Numbered from the stretch's first letter, positions 43,262 through 52,716 are shown. The stretch: 64,000 nucleotides of DNA from Lachnospiraceae bacterium (GCA_015057665.1 SVDY01000011.1:1-64000); one strand, 5' to 3'. Translations and numbers: made by a program. Notes: generated by a model not told the origin, from the letters alone.

Positions 43262-44161
43262 ATGAAACGTTTTGCGGCAGTATTTGTTATGTTAGTTATG
43301 CTGGTATGCAGTATTGTTCCCGGACAGATAGTTCTGGCTGATAAGATTGAAGAAAAACCATATTTGTCTTTAGGGGCGGATTTAAAGGAAGCAGAGAAAA
43401 AGACAGTGCTTGCATTGCTTGGTGTGGATGAAAACCATCTGGAACTTTACAGGGTAGGTCAGGTAACAAATGCAGAAGAACATGAATATCTTGGCGACTA
43501 TATACCTGCAAATGTGATTGGAACGAGAGCTCTTTCTTCTGTTCTGGTAACATTGAAAGAAAAAGGCCACGGTATTGATGTATCTACCAATAATATTACC
43601 TATTGTACCGGAGGGATGTACAGAAATGCTCTTGCAACAGCCGGAATTCAGGATGCGGAAGTTATTGTGGCAGGGCCATTTAACATTACCGGTACAGCAG
43701 CATTGGTAGGAGCAATGAAGGCTTACGAAGCAATGACCGGAGAAGTCATCGATGAGGAGACAAAGGATGCGGCTACCAATGAGCTGGTTGCAACGGGGGA
43801 ATTGGCTGAGAATCTTGGGGATGCACAGACAGCGGAAGAACTGATCGCGCTGATTAAAGAGAAAGTAGTTGCCCAGGATCTTACTAATCTGGAAGACATT
43901 AAAAAGGTAATTGAAGAAGCCTGTCAGGATTTACAGGTGAATCTGTCAGAGCAGGACCGCCAGCTGATCCTTGACTTAATGGAGAAGATCAAGAATCTGG
44001 ATATTGATGTAAACCAGTTAAAAGAACAGGCCAAGGCTGTATATAATAAACTGGCAGAGATGGGCATTGATTTAAAATCCGAAAGTTTCTGGCAGTCAGT
44101 GAAAGACTTCTTTGACAGAATCTTTGACACGATCATCGGCTTTTTTGGACAGAAAGAGTAA
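43262..44161 (+). CDS. DUF1002-family secreted protein
   Basis: 299 residues with a typical signal peptide (MKRFAAVFVMLVMLVCSIVP...VLA). The body matches DUF1002 (B. subtilis YpuA): LSLGADLKEAEKKTVLALLG, VGTRAL-like IGTRALSSVLVTLKEKGHGI and NITYCTGGMYRNALATAGI. The helical C-terminal half ends in a hydrophobic stretch (FFDRIFDTIIGFFG). Function is unknown; a cell-envelope role is usually assumed. AGGAGGAAATT precedes ATG. Confidence 0.88.
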   Translation: MKRFAAVFVMLVMLVCSIVPGQIVLADKIEEKPYLSLGADLKEAEKKTVLALLGVDENHLELYRVGQVTNAEEHEYLGDYIPANVIGTRALSSVLVTLKEKGHGIDVSTNNITYCTGGMYRNALATAGIQDAEVIVAGPFNITGTAALVGAMKAYEAMTGEVIDEETKDAATNELVATGELAENLGDAQTAEELIALIKEKVVAQDLTNLEDIKKVIEEACQDLQVNLSEQDRQLILDLMEKIKNLDIDVNQLKEQAKAVYNKLAEMGIDLKSESFWQSVKDFFDRIFDTIIGFFGQKE

Positions 44162-44167
44162 CGATAT

Positions 44168-44443
44168 TCAGAAAGAATAAAAATATAATTTTATTGCATA
44201 CAAGAGAAGAATTCCCGGAAAGCCCAGCAGTCCCCCGGCAGACAGGGTCAGGGGATTAGACAGAATGAGAGCCGGAAGATGTGCAGCGGAGCACATATAG
44301 TTTATCAATTGAATCAGAACATAGGAAAGCAGACCGCGAATACCGAGAAGTACCAGGTAATCCGGTCTGTTTTTTATTGCATGAAGAAAAACGAGGAAAA
44401 AAACAATACCAAAGATGGAAAGTAGAATCAGTCTGTGACTCAT
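44168..44443 (-). CDS. bofA: BofA-like membrane protein
   Basis: 91 residues with two or three membrane segments. The C-terminal motif NPLTLSAGGLLGFPGILLLY is that of pro-sigma-K processing inhibitor BofA, which controls SpoIVFB-dependent activation of sigma-K in B. subtilis. Its presence suggests a sporulating lineage, though BofA homologues persist in some non-sporulating Clostridia. ATG at 44443 is chosen for its GAGGAGG six bases upstream. It converges on the DUF1002 gene. Confidence 0.8.
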   Translation of the reverse strand: MSHRLILLSIFGIVFFLVFLHAIKNRPDYLVLLGIRGLLSYVLIQLINYMCSAAHLPALILSNPLTLSAGGLLGFPGILLLYAIKLYFYSF

Positions 44444-44548
44444 AAAAGGCCTCCTCAATAAAGCTGATACGATGTGAAAGAATAAATCCCACATCTGATA
44501 TATATGATGGAAAATATAAAATAGAATGCAAAAAATTGTAAAAAAATG

Positions 44549-44577
44549 TAGACAAAGGACATAATGTGTGATATATT
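44549..44577 (+). promoter_or_regulatory. Candidate promoter of the Tad pilus operon
   Basis: TAGACA (44549-44554), 17 bases, TATATT (44572-44577). The predicted start at about 44584 excludes an in-frame GTG at 44568 and supports TTG at 44616 as the first codon. Confidence 0.6.
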
Positions 44578-44615
44578 TAGGAAGAACTTACAGAATATGG
44601 AAAGGAAGTGGAGCA

Positions 44616-45128
44616 TTGGATAAAAATCTGTTAGGAATTATTTTAATAGTAGCAGCCTATTATGACAGGAAGCAGAGTAGAATTCCCAACAGGCTTTGTG
44701 TAATAGGAATTCTAGGTGCTTTTCTATACAGTTTCTGTTTTTGTGGAATGAATCAAGGCGTGCAGCATTTTTGGTGGGCTGCTGGTCTGTCTTTTGGCTT
44801 CTTTCCTTTATGGTTATTAAGAACAGTTGGAGGAGGCGATATTAAGCTTCTGGCGGTGGTTGGATTCTGGCTTGGGGAAGACAGTCTTTCCTTTTTGATA
44901 TGCGCAGGCATCTGTATGGGGGTACATGCTGTACTGATTATGTTAAGCAGGCAGAATTACTTTGAAAGGATGTCTCTGTTTTTTCGATATGTAATGGCTT
45001 GCTTTGAACAAAGGAAGCTGACCCCATATCCATTAGATCCGGGCAGAGAAGAAGACGGGGGAATCAGAATCTCTTATGGATATCTGGCCGGTCACCTGCT
45101 CGCATTGCTGACGGGATTATATCATTAA
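44616..45128 (+). CDS. Prepilin peptidase (A24 family, CpaA/TadV-like)
   Basis: 170 residues with about five membrane segments. The two catalytic aspartates of A24 peptidases are visible: YYDRKQSRIPN (first Asp) and TVGGGDIKLLA (GxGD-type motif). The enzyme cleaves prepilin leaders at the inner face of the membrane, here presumably Flp and the TadE-like proteins downstream. It lacks the N-terminal methylase domain, as in TadV/CpaA. TTG at 44616 has AAGGAAG seven bases upstream and lies downstream of the promoter. Confidence 0.85.
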   Translation: MDKNLLGIILIVAAYYDRKQSRIPNRLCVIGILGAFLYSFCFCGMNQGVQHFWWAAGLSFGFFPLWLLRTVGGGDIKLLAVVGFWLGEDSLSFLICAGICMGVHAVLIMLSRQNYFERMSLFFRYVMACFEQRKLTPYPLDPGREEDGGIRISYGYLAGHLLALLTGLYH

Positions 45129-45212
45129 AGAGGAAGAAAGAGGACAGATAGATAAGAGGGCAGAGAGATAGGATCAGTAATAAAAAGATACTATAATTAA
45201 GAGGATAGGTGG

Positions 45213-46127
45213 GTGAATCAGTTGAAGAAGATAATTGGCCTGGCAGGTTCGGAATCCGGGTTTCTGCATCGTCTCATGGACTATGTGAACAGCAAAGGAG
45301 AGGCAGAAGCTTTTTTGTGTACGAGAGAAGACCGTTTGAGGGAAGAGATTAGGCGCAAGGAACCGTCTGTTATGTTCTGCATGGAGGAATTTGCAAAAAA
45401 TATGGACTTATCTGTACAACGCATAGATTTTGTGGTGGAAGCGGACAGGAAGAACGGTATTTATCAGTATCAGCCTGCCGGTGCATTATATAAAGAGATG
45501 CGAAAGTTTATCTGGAAGGAGCTTCCTATGAGAGTTCTGTCTGATGAAGAGGCGCAGATTCTGGCCGTATATTCTCCGCTTGGAAGAAGCGGCAAGACAT
45601 CTTTTGCCCTGGCATATGCCAGAGAGCATTCTTTTTTTTACATAGGAATGGAAGAATATGGTATTTTGACCAATGATTTCTGTTCCGAAGGAGGGCTGCT
45701 CTACCATATAAAAAACAGGAAGAGCAATATCGTCTCTTGTATGGCAGATATGATGGAAGAATGGGAAGGAGTTAAAGTAATTGGATCGCCTGTCTTGTTT
45801 CCGGATGTGCGCCAGCTGACAGGAGATGATCTTGCATGGTTTTTCAATGAACTTCGCAGTCAGGAGAATGTGCCTTCTCTGATTATGGATTTTGGCAGCA
45901 GCTGCCTTGCCCATTTGGAAATACTGGATTTGTTTGATCAGGTTTATATACCTGTCGTTCCGGGAGTCATGGAAGAATGCAAGCTGGCCCAGTTTAAATC
46001 CCTTCTTTATGAAATAAATGGCCGGATGGACAAACAGATAAAGGAGATCGTTGTACCCCGGTTATCATGGAAAGCACCGGAGTTTTTGTCACAGATTAAA
46101 TATATGGATGGGATCAGTTATGAATAG
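45213..46127 (+). CDS. TadZ/CpaE-like P-loop protein
   Basis: 304 residues from GTG at 45213. An N-terminal receiver-like region (about 1-105) without a clear phosphoacceptor is followed by a MinD-like domain whose P-loop reads VYSPLGRSGKTSFALA, a deviant Walker A with Arg in place of one Gly. LIMDFGSSCL is the switch II region. TadZ/CpaE proteins position the Tad machinery in the cell. It overlaps the ATPase gene by eight bases. Confidence 0.8.
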   Translation: MNQLKKIIGLAGSESGFLHRLMDYVNSKGEAEAFLCTREDRLREEIRRKEPSVMFCMEEFAKNMDLSVQRIDFVVEADRKNGIYQYQPAGALYKEMRKFIWKELPMRVLSDEEAQILAVYSPLGRSGKTSFALAYAREHSFFYIGMEEYGILTNDFCSEGGLLYHIKNRKSNIVSCMADMMEEWEGVKVIGSPVLFPDVRQLTGDDLAWFFNELRSQENVPSLIMDFGSSCLAHLEILDLFDQVYIPVVPGVMEECKLAQFKSLLYEINGRMDKQIKEIVVPRLSWKAPEFLSQIKYMDGISYE

Positions 46128-47412
46128 ATATACATTGGAGGAGAAAAGCGTTAAAGCTGCTGTCCAGCCTTCTGTACAGGAAGTGTGCTCAGATGTCAGG
46201 ACCAGACTTAATATGTCCACAGAAGTATCTGACGAGAGAGTGTATGCCTGTATCGATGAGATAATTATGGACATCTCGAGGGAACGGCACATGAATCTGG
46301 AATATAAACTGAATCTGCGGGAACGAGTTTTTAACAGTCTGAGAAGGCTGGATGTGCTCCAGAGTCTGCTGGAAGATGAAGAGGTTACGGAGATTATGAT
46401 TAATAGTTATGACAATATCTTTGTGGAGAAAAGAGGACAGCTGATTCGAACAGAGCTGTCATTTGAGAGTATTTCACGATATGAGGATATTGTACAGCAG
46501 ATCGTATCCGGTGCAAACCGTATGGTGAATCAAACGACTCCCATTGTAGACGTCCGTCTAAAGGATGGCTCCCGTGTGAATGTAATTCTGGCACCTGTTG
46601 CCATTGACGGGACGACCATGACCATTCGTAAATTCTCGGATAAAGGATGGAATATGAATAAACTAGTGGAGAAAGAAGCTCTCTCTCATAGAATGGCTCA
46701 GTTTTTTCGTATTTTAGTCTGCTCCCGATATAACATTATCGTTAGCGGCAGTACAGGAAGCGGGAAGACGACCCTTCTCAATCTTTTATCGGAGTTCATA
46801 CCGGATACGGAGCGTATCGTCACCATTGAGGATTCGGCAGAACTGAATCTTCGCAACATTCCCAACATGGTACGTCTGGAGACGAAGAATGCCAATGTAG
46901 AAGGAGAACACGAGATTAAGATTTGGGAATTGATCAAAGCTTCCCTTCGCATGAGACCGGATAGGATCATCGTGGGAGAGGTACGCGGGGAAGAAGCCTT
47001 TTTTATGATCAATGCAGCTATGAACACGGGTCATGACGGTTCACTGTCTACCTGTCACGCCAATTCCTGTCTGGACGCCTTGGCAAGATTAGAGACCATG
47101 GTGCTCATGGGCTGTGAGATGCCACTTCCGGCAATTCGAAGACAAATAGGGTCAGCCATAGATATTGTCATTCAGCTGGGACGGATGAGGGATAAATCAA
47201 GAAAAGTGCTGGAAGTTTGTGAGGTCACAGGAATAGATGCAGATGACATTCAATTAAATCCACTGTTCCTGTTTAGAGAGACAGGAGAGAAAGATGGCAG
47301 GATAGAGGGTGAATGGGACTTTATCAATCCCATAAAGAGAAGAACAAAACTGCTTCAGGCCGGATATGATGAGGCGATGCGGAAGCTGGAAGAATGGAGA
47401 CCGGACAGATGA
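46120..47412 (+). CDS. Tad pilus assembly ATPase, CpaF family
   Basis: 430-residue secretion ATPase powering pilus assembly. The N-terminal helical domain is followed by Walker A SGSTGSGKTTLLN, an Asp-box ERIVTIEDSAEL, Walker B RIIVGEVRGEEA and the His-box GHDGSLSTCHANS. It is the single motor visible here, consistent with the bifunctional CpaF/TadA motor of Tad systems. Coupled by overlaps to the genes on both sides (ATGAATAG and ATGA). Confidence 0.93.
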   Translation: MNRYTLEEKSVKAAVQPSVQEVCSDVRTRLNMSTEVSDERVYACIDEIIMDISRERHMNLEYKLNLRERVFNSLRRLDVLQSLLEDEEVTEIMINSYDNIFVEKRGQLIRTELSFESISRYEDIVQQIVSGANRMVNQTTPIVDVRLKDGSRVNVILAPVAIDGTTMTIRKFSDKGWNMNKLVEKEALSHRMAQFFRILVCSRYNIIVSGSTGSGKTTLLNLLSEFIPDTERIVTIEDSAELNLRNIPNMVRLETKNANVEGEHEIKIWELIKASLRMRPDRIIVGEVRGEEAFFMINAAMNTGHDGSLSTCHANSCLDALARLETMVLMGCEMPLPAIRRQIGSAIDIVIQLGRMRDKSRKVLEVCEVTGIDADDIQLNPLFLFRETGEKDGRIEGEWDFINPIKRRTKLLQAGYDEAMRKLEEWRPDR

Positions 47413-48152
47413 CAGATTATAACGTTTACCGTTTTACAAAAAAAGAATGGATCTGCGAGTCGGTCCGAGCACTTATAATAATAAGCTTTACCGGAATGCT
47501 GTTTTTCGAAAGCATCATAGGCATGCTCCTGCTCCTTCCGGCAGTATTTTTCCTGATGAAAGACCGGAAGGAGAAAAAGATGGAAGAAAGAATCATAAGG
47601 CTGCGAAACGATTTTAAAGAATTTGTCATTTCTTTTTCTTCTTCTGTGCAGGCCGGATATACCATGGAGCAGTCAGTGAAGATAGGAGTAGAAGATCTCA
47701 AGAGGCTTTATCCCAAACAGGAGAGGGAGATGATAAAAGAATTGACATGGATTTACGAACAGCTGAAGCTGCAGATACCCTGTGAGGAGCTGTTTGCAGA
47801 TCTGGCAGGACGTTCCGGAATAGAGGAGATCAGAAGCTTTGCCGTAGTGATGGGAATCGGAAGAAGGCAGGGCGGCAATCTGGTCCGGATTGCGAGAAGA
47901 ACTGCAGATCATATTAACCGAAAAGTCCAGATACAGATGGAGATGGAACAGACTGTGTCAGGAAAAGCCATGGAGAAGAAGATTATGTTCGCTATGCCCT
48001 ATTTTATGGTTTTTTACCTTCGTGTGACCAATGCCTCTTATATGGATGTCCTTTTTTCCAATATGACAGGACATGTGATTATGTTATCCTGCCTGATCCT
48101 TTTATGGATAGCGAATCAATGGGCAGACCGCATTGTAAATATCAGACTTTAA
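47409..48152 (+). CDS. TadB-like type II secretion system F protein
   Basis: 247 residues. N-terminal membrane segments (about 18-50), a cytoplasmic four-helix T2SSF domain (LRNDFKEFVISFSSSVQAGY, VMGIGRRQGGNLVRIARR) and C-terminal membrane segments. It forms the inner-membrane platform with TadC. The ATG at 47409 overlaps the CpaF stop (ATGA), with GGAG nine bases upstream; it is shorter than proteobacterial TadB (about 320). Confidence 0.87.
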   Translation: MTDYNVYRFTKKEWICESVRALIIISFTGMLFFESIIGMLLLLPAVFFLMKDRKEKKMEERIIRLRNDFKEFVISFSSSVQAGYTMEQSVKIGVEDLKRLYPKQEREMIKELTWIYEQLKLQIPCEELFADLAGRSGIEEIRSFAVVMGIGRRQGGNLVRIARRTADHINRKVQIQMEMEQTVSGKAMEKKIMFAMPYFMVFYLRVTNASYMDVLFSNMTGHVIMLSCLILLWIANQWADRIVNIRL

Positions 48153-48172
48153 AACAATAGGAGGAATCTGAC

Positions 48173-49528
48173 ATGAAAGGATGGAAAAAACTCCTGTATC
48201 TTGTGCCGGAGCTGATTCATCGGTATGTATGGAAAAAGGTCGGTCAGAACCGGGATGAAATGCTTGCCAGGGAGATAAGATTATTTTACTCGGGGTCCCG
48301 GAGCGAGATAGAGGAAAAGGTAGACGATTACAGAAAGAAACAGATCGGAATCCTGCTGCTTTTCTTTATGATTGGAATCCTGTTGTTGTTTTTGACCGGG
48401 AATAGGGGAGAAAGGGCAGGAGATATAAGAATCTGGCGCAACGGATTTGGAGAAGGTCAGAAAGAAGAGAGTCTTCTTTTGGAGAGCGGAGAAACCATTC
48501 GGTTTACGGTTGAGGAACGGGAATATGAAGAAAAAGAACGAATGCAGGCCTTTCAGGATGGGTTCCAATGGATTCAAGATCATGTTTTGAACGAAAATCG
48601 AACAGTCCATGAGGTTAGAACGGATTTGAATTTTATGACAGAGGTGCCTGGAGGGATCCGGGCAGAGTGGATATCACAAAAGCCGGATATTCTGGGACAT
48701 GATGGACAGGTATTTAATCAAGATTGGATCGAAGAGAAACAGGAAACGGTATCCGTACAACTGATTTTATCTTATCAGGATTACCTAGAGAATCATGAGC
48801 TGGAATTCTGTATTGTAAAGCCTGATTATACAGCCCAGGAAGAACTTGTCCTTAAAATCAAAGGCCTGGTACTTGATAAGGAACAGAAGTCCAGAGGACA
48901 GGAATCCTTTGTGATTCCGGGTGTAATAGACGGAGTATCGGTCAAACAGCCGGAAACCGATCCGTTCCATGGTGTCTGGATGCTACTGGGAGCAATGTTT
49001 CTGTTTCTGTTTTTCTATCAAAACAATCGATTGAAAGAAGAAGGCAAAGAGAGATACCGCCAGCTGGAAGAGGATTATCCTATCTTGGTGCACAAACTGG
49101 TTCTTTATCTTGGGTCAGGAATTAATCTTAGGCGGTCCTTTCAACAGATCACAGAAGAGTATGTGGAAGATCTTCGGGCAGGACGGACGGAGAAGCGTTA
49201 TATGTATGAAGAGATGATTGTCATGATAAATGAGATGAATGCAGGAGAAGGAGAGCAGGCAGCTTACGAGGCTCTGGGATTCAGAATGGAAAATCCGGCT
49301 TATACGAAACTGATTTCCCTTTTAGTGCAGAATCTCCAGAAGGGAAATGACGGGCTGTTAAATGCACTTAGGACGGAAGAGAACAGTGCCTTCTTTTTAA
49401 GAATGGATCATGCCAAACGTCTTGCAGAAGAGGCCGGAACCAAACTGCTGTTTCCTATGCTGCTGATGTTAGTAATTGTCATGGCCATTGTAATGATTCC
49501 GGCACTGCTTCAATTTGGCGGAATTTGA
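48173..49528 (+). CDS. TadC-like platform protein with inserted Ig-like ectodomain
   Basis: 451 residues. Membrane segment 56-75, an external region 76-265, membrane segment 266-283, T2SSF domain about 300-425 (HKLVLYLGSGINLRRSFQQI, LVQNLQKGNDGLL) and a final segment 425-447. The external region is not part of normal TadC; VRTDLNFMTEV, IRAEWISQKPDILGHDGQV and ETVSVQLILSYQDY strongly resemble atrophied bacterial Ig-like repeats. This would place an adhesive or structural domain on the platform outside the membrane. AGGAGG lies upstream. Confidence 0.82.
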   Translation: MKGWKKLLYLVPELIHRYVWKKVGQNRDEMLAREIRLFYSGSRSEIEEKVDDYRKKQIGILLLFFMIGILLLFLTGNRGERAGDIRIWRNGFGEGQKEESLLLESGETIRFTVEEREYEEKERMQAFQDGFQWIQDHVLNENRTVHEVRTDLNFMTEVPGGIRAEWISQKPDILGHDGQVFNQDWIEEKQETVSVQLILSYQDYLENHELEFCIVKPDYTAQEELVLKIKGLVLDKEQKSRGQESFVIPGVIDGVSVKQPETDPFHGVWMLLGAMFLFLFFYQNNRLKEEGKERYRQLEEDYPILVHKLVLYLGSGINLRRSFQQITEEYVEDLRAGRTEKRYMYEEMIVMINEMNAGEGEQAAYEALGFRMENPAYTKLISLLVQNLQKGNDGLLNALRTEENSAFFLRMDHAKRLAEEAGTKLLFPMLLMLVIVMAIVMIPALLQFGGI

Positions 49529-49542
49529 AAGGGGGTGATAAT

Positions 49543-49707
49543 ATGCTTCGGGAATTTTTCAAGGATGAATCCGGAATGGGAGTAGTAGAAATTATTCTGA
49601 TTATTGTGGTTTTGATCGGTCTGGTAATTATTTTCCAGTCTAATATTAAGTCTGTAGTTTCTAATATTTTCACGAAAATCAATTCCGGAGTTTCCAAAGT
49701 AAACTAA
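49543..49707 (+). CDS. Flp-type pilin
   Basis: 54 residues; the major pilin candidate. Prepilin cleavage is predicted after Gly11 (KDESG then MGVVEII), giving Glu at +5 of the mature protein, followed by a hydrophobic helix IILIIVVLIGLVIIF and a short tail. The ribosome site is GGGGGTG, strong as expected for an abundant subunit. Unlike most multi-copy Flp loci there is only one copy here. Confidence 0.87.
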   Translation: MLREFFKDESGMGVVEIILIIVVLIGLVIIFQSNIKSVVSNIFTKINSGVSKVN

Positions 49708-49729
49708 TATGATTGAGAAAGGAAGAAAG

Positions 49730-51298
49730 ATGGAGAAACCTTGTACAAAAAGTAAAAAGGAACGGTATCCACAAAATTGGTTCAATTTCTGTAGTTCCTG
49801 CATGAAAAAGGAAGATGGGTATATGACGGTTTTGGCAGCCATGCTGTTTCTGGCAGTTTCTGTCATGCTGCTGGTCTGTCTGGACGGAAGCCTGGTATAT
49901 CAGGCAAAAGCCAGGGCAGGCATGGCACAGACAGGTCTTATGGAACACCTGCTGGCAAACTATAATATACCTCTTGCAGAACGGTATCATCTTTATTTTC
50001 TGGATCCTCGCATGAACAGTCAGGTGCTGGAGGAAAGGGGAAGAGCCTATTATGATGAGCTTTTCGGACATTCTTCTGTCAGCAGTCTGTGGAAGGATCC
50101 GATATGGAGAATAGAGACGGAATATCTGGAAGCAGCACCTTATGGGACAATGCAGGAAAAAGAGTTTCAATTTTTTATTACCCAGATAGAAGATTGTATG
50201 AAACAGGATTTGACAAAAGACGTTTTTTTGAAAGCTCTGAACGGAGCCGTACAGGAAACTGAAAATCAATCAGCCAGCCTGGAAGAAGCGGTAAAAAAAC
50301 TGGACCGTAACAAACCGGAAGAGAGCTCTTCAAACTCTGACGATAATACCCTTACGCCTTCTGAAGTCGCAGAGGGGGAGCAGGCCGGCAGTGAAGTCCA
50401 AAAAAACAATCCACTGCAAAAAATCCGCAGTATTCTGGAGCATGGTTTGCTGGCAATGGTGGCAGATGAGTCAGAACTTTCAGAACAGAAAATATCTCCA
50501 TCTCTTCTTCCTTTCAAAAATCAAAAAGGAAATAAGATTACAATATCCATGGATATTTTGAAAAATCTTGATAATGTCAGTGAGATGCTGAAAAGTCAGG
50601 GAATACATAAATTGTCAGAGAGTCTGTCTGACCAGACAATGATAAATCTTTATATACAGAAGTATTTCAATCATTACGGAGATTCAGAAGTTATGGACGA
50701 TACCATGCTTTTGTACGAAGTGGAATATATATTAGGCGGCCAGTATTCGGATAAAGAGAATCTGGAATATGTGGTAAACAAATTGATTCTGTTACGGTTT
50801 GCACTCAATGCAACCTATGCTTTTAGCAATGAAGAACTGGGGGCACAGGCTCTTTCTATGGCAGCTGTGCTGACCGGTATTACGGGGACACCGGAATTCA
50901 TGGAGGCAGTACGATATCTGATTCTTGCAGCGGTGAACCTTCTTGAATCCATGAGAGATGTGAAAGATTTATTAATCGGAGACAAAGTACCTTTAGTAAA
51001 ATCGGCAGCAGACTGGAGGACATCTATCAGCGGTGCCGTGAAAGGGGAGACAGGTGTTCGGAGCAAAGGGCTTAACTACAAGGAATACAGTTTATTATTG
51101 TTGACGCTCCAGACAGATAAGGCTGCCAAATGTTACAGAATGCAGAATCTGATGCAGATTAATCTCCAGAAGACCCAGCCGGAATTTCAGATCAGAGAGT
51201 GCAGAGCAGGAATAAACATAAGATCCGGAGTGAAAGTAAAGCCCATGTTTTATTTAAGGGAGTACCTTTTTAAGGATGAGCAGAAATCAGCTTATTAG
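49730..51298 (+). CDS. TadG-like pilus-associated protein (DUF5702 type)
   Basis: 522 residues. A short basic cytoplasmic head is followed by a pseudopilin-like segment (EDGYMTVLAAMLFLAVSVMLL) in which Gly-Tyr-Met-Thr-Val replaces the usual GxxxxE, then a long helical exterior domain. A Ser/Asp/Glu-rich linker (about 195-225) splits the exterior into two parts. I recall this type from Clostridia labelled DUF5702. It probably acts as a minor pilin or tip/anchor protein. ATG at 49730 follows AAAGGA. Confidence 0.72.
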   Translation: MEKPCTKSKKERYPQNWFNFCSSCMKKEDGYMTVLAAMLFLAVSVMLLVCLDGSLVYQAKARAGMAQTGLMEHLLANYNIPLAERYHLYFLDPRMNSQVLEERGRAYYDELFGHSSVSSLWKDPIWRIETEYLEAAPYGTMQEKEFQFFITQIEDCMKQDLTKDVFLKALNGAVQETENQSASLEEAVKKLDRNKPEESSSNSDDNTLTPSEVAEGEQAGSEVQKNNPLQKIRSILEHGLLAMVADESELSEQKISPSLLPFKNQKGNKITISMDILKNLDNVSEMLKSQGIHKLSESLSDQTMINLYIQKYFNHYGDSEVMDDTMLLYEVEYILGGQYSDKENLEYVVNKLILLRFALNATYAFSNEELGAQALSMAAVLTGITGTPEFMEAVRYLILAAVNLLESMRDVKDLLIGDKVPLVKSAADWRTSISGAVKGETGVRSKGLNYKEYSLLLLTLQTDKAAKCYRMQNLMQINLQKTQPEFQIRECRAGINIRSGVKVKPMFYLREYLFKDEQKSAY

Positions 51299-51412
51299 TA
51301 TAAGCCGGCAAAGACAGAAGAATTAAGAAGAAACACCGGGAAAGCAGATAAAAGAATCGGGACAAATGGACCGGTATAAACAGATAAAAAATGAGGAAGG
51401 AGGCAGAGCGTG

Positions 51413-52282
51413 ATGTTCTTTTCGAAAATGAGCATAATATTTTTTATAAAATTTTTACCTCTCCGGGTACAGGCGCACATATATAATCAAAAAAAGAAGA
51501 GAACATCACAGTCTGCCTCTGGCAGGGAAGAATTAGGTACAGAAGCAGGAAGTGCAACTGTGGAGGCTGCTTTGATTGTTCCATTGCTCTTATGTGTTTT
51601 TATAGGAATACTTTTGTGGGGGAAGGTCTTTCTCTTTCATCAGGAGATAGAAACAGCACTCTTAGAAACAGCAAGACAGCTGGCAAGACAGGAAGCACTG
51701 CTTGCACTTCATAATCAGGAGGGGACAGGTGTACTGACTGCTCCCGCTTTGTTTCAGGCGAATCGAAAACAGGGAGACGGAACCGGAGGAATGGAGGTCT
51801 CGTCTGTAAGGCTGATTCGGGCGGATTACCGTAAAGAAACAAAAGAAATATATCTAAAGGCAGAATATGTTGTGAAAATTCCGCTGCTGTTACTGGGGAC
51901 ATGGAGACTGCCTTTTAAAACATCCGTAGTACAAAAGGCATGGAATGGATATACGGAAGGCCAGAAGGAAAATACAGAATCGGAATATGTATATGTGACT
52001 GCTCATGGTACGGCCTATCACAAAGACAGTCAGTGTTATCATCTTCATGTTACAATCCGGGAAGTAGACACGCCCAGTGACTATTATGAGGGCAGAACTT
52101 CTTACCGGCCATGTGAATTCTGTGTATCCGGAGAAAAGAAAGAGGACAGTTTATATATTAGCGAAGACGGAGAATGTTATCACGAATCGGATTCCTGTGG
52201 AGGCTTGACAAGAACGGTAAGCTATGTGGAACTGGGACAGGCAGACGGAAGAATGCCTTGTGCGGATTGCTGTGGAGGGTGA
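51413..52282 (+). CDS. TadE-like pseudopilin with duplicated Cys/His modules
   Basis: 289 residues. After a basic head, GSATVEAALIVPLLLC matches the TadE pseudopilin helix with Glu at +5 after a Gly. The exterior part ends with two copies of a small module: HGTAYHKDSQCYHL...RPCEFC (about 200-250) and DGECYHESDSCGGL...MPCADC (about 255-287). The pattern GxxYHxxxxCxxL...PCxxC resembles Ada-like or thermonuclease-tail metal-binding modules, so the tip may bind zinc or form disulfides. ATG at 51413 has GGAGG nine bases upstream; a GTG three bases earlier is possible. Confidence 0.78.
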   Translation: MFFSKMSIIFFIKFLPLRVQAHIYNQKKKRTSQSASGREELGTEAGSATVEAALIVPLLLCVFIGILLWGKVFLFHQEIETALLETARQLARQEALLALHNQEGTGVLTAPALFQANRKQGDGTGGMEVSSVRLIRADYRKETKEIYLKAEYVVKIPLLLLGTWRLPFKTSVVQKAWNGYTEGQKENTESEYVYVTAHGTAYHKDSQCYHLHVTIREVDTPSDYYEGRTSYRPCEFCVSGEKKEDSLYISEDGECYHESDSCGGLTRTVSYVELGQADGRMPCADCCGG

Positions 52283-52290
52283 GCATAGTT

Positions 52291-52716
52291 ATGATTCAGA
52301 GATGGAAAGAAGAAGAAGGATATTTTACTGTGGAAGCGGCTTTCCTAGTGCCCTTTTTGTTTTCGCTTGTATTTGCTGTGATGATGACAGGTCTTTTTAT
52401 CTGCGATTTAAATCAGGCGAAAAGCTTCCTAAATCAGCGGGTGGTGGAATTGTCTTTGGACGGGGAGGCATATGGACATGAGGAACTGGCACGGGACAGA
52501 GACCGTTTAAAACAGCAGATGTTTATAACGAAGATTACGGATTTTATGATCACGAAGACGGACAAAGAGGTGAAGGGAAGCGTGGAAGTGGCAGCGCAGT
52601 TTTCCATCCCTCTTATTGGAGATTGGATTGGCGGTCTATGGAAGGACAGCTTCTCTCTGTGTGCAGATGTAGGAGACAATGTGGACACAATCAGGAGGTG
52701 GAGATTGATTGAATAA
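52291..52716 (+). CDS. TadE/TadF-like pseudopilin
   Basis: 141 residues with EEGYFTVEAAFLVPFLFSLV, a pseudopilin helix with Glu at +5 after Gly, then a soluble exterior domain ending in WKDSFSLCADVGDNVD. It is the shorter partner of the preceding TadE-like protein; TadE and TadF normally occur together. It overlaps the next gene by eight bases. Confidence 0.78.
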   Translation: MIQRWKEEEGYFTVEAAFLVPFLFSLVFAVMMTGLFICDLNQAKSFLNQRVVELSLDGEAYGHEELARDRDRLKQQMFITKITDFMITKTDKEVKGSVEVAAQFSIPLIGDWIGGLWKDSFSLCADVGDNVDTIRRWRLIE

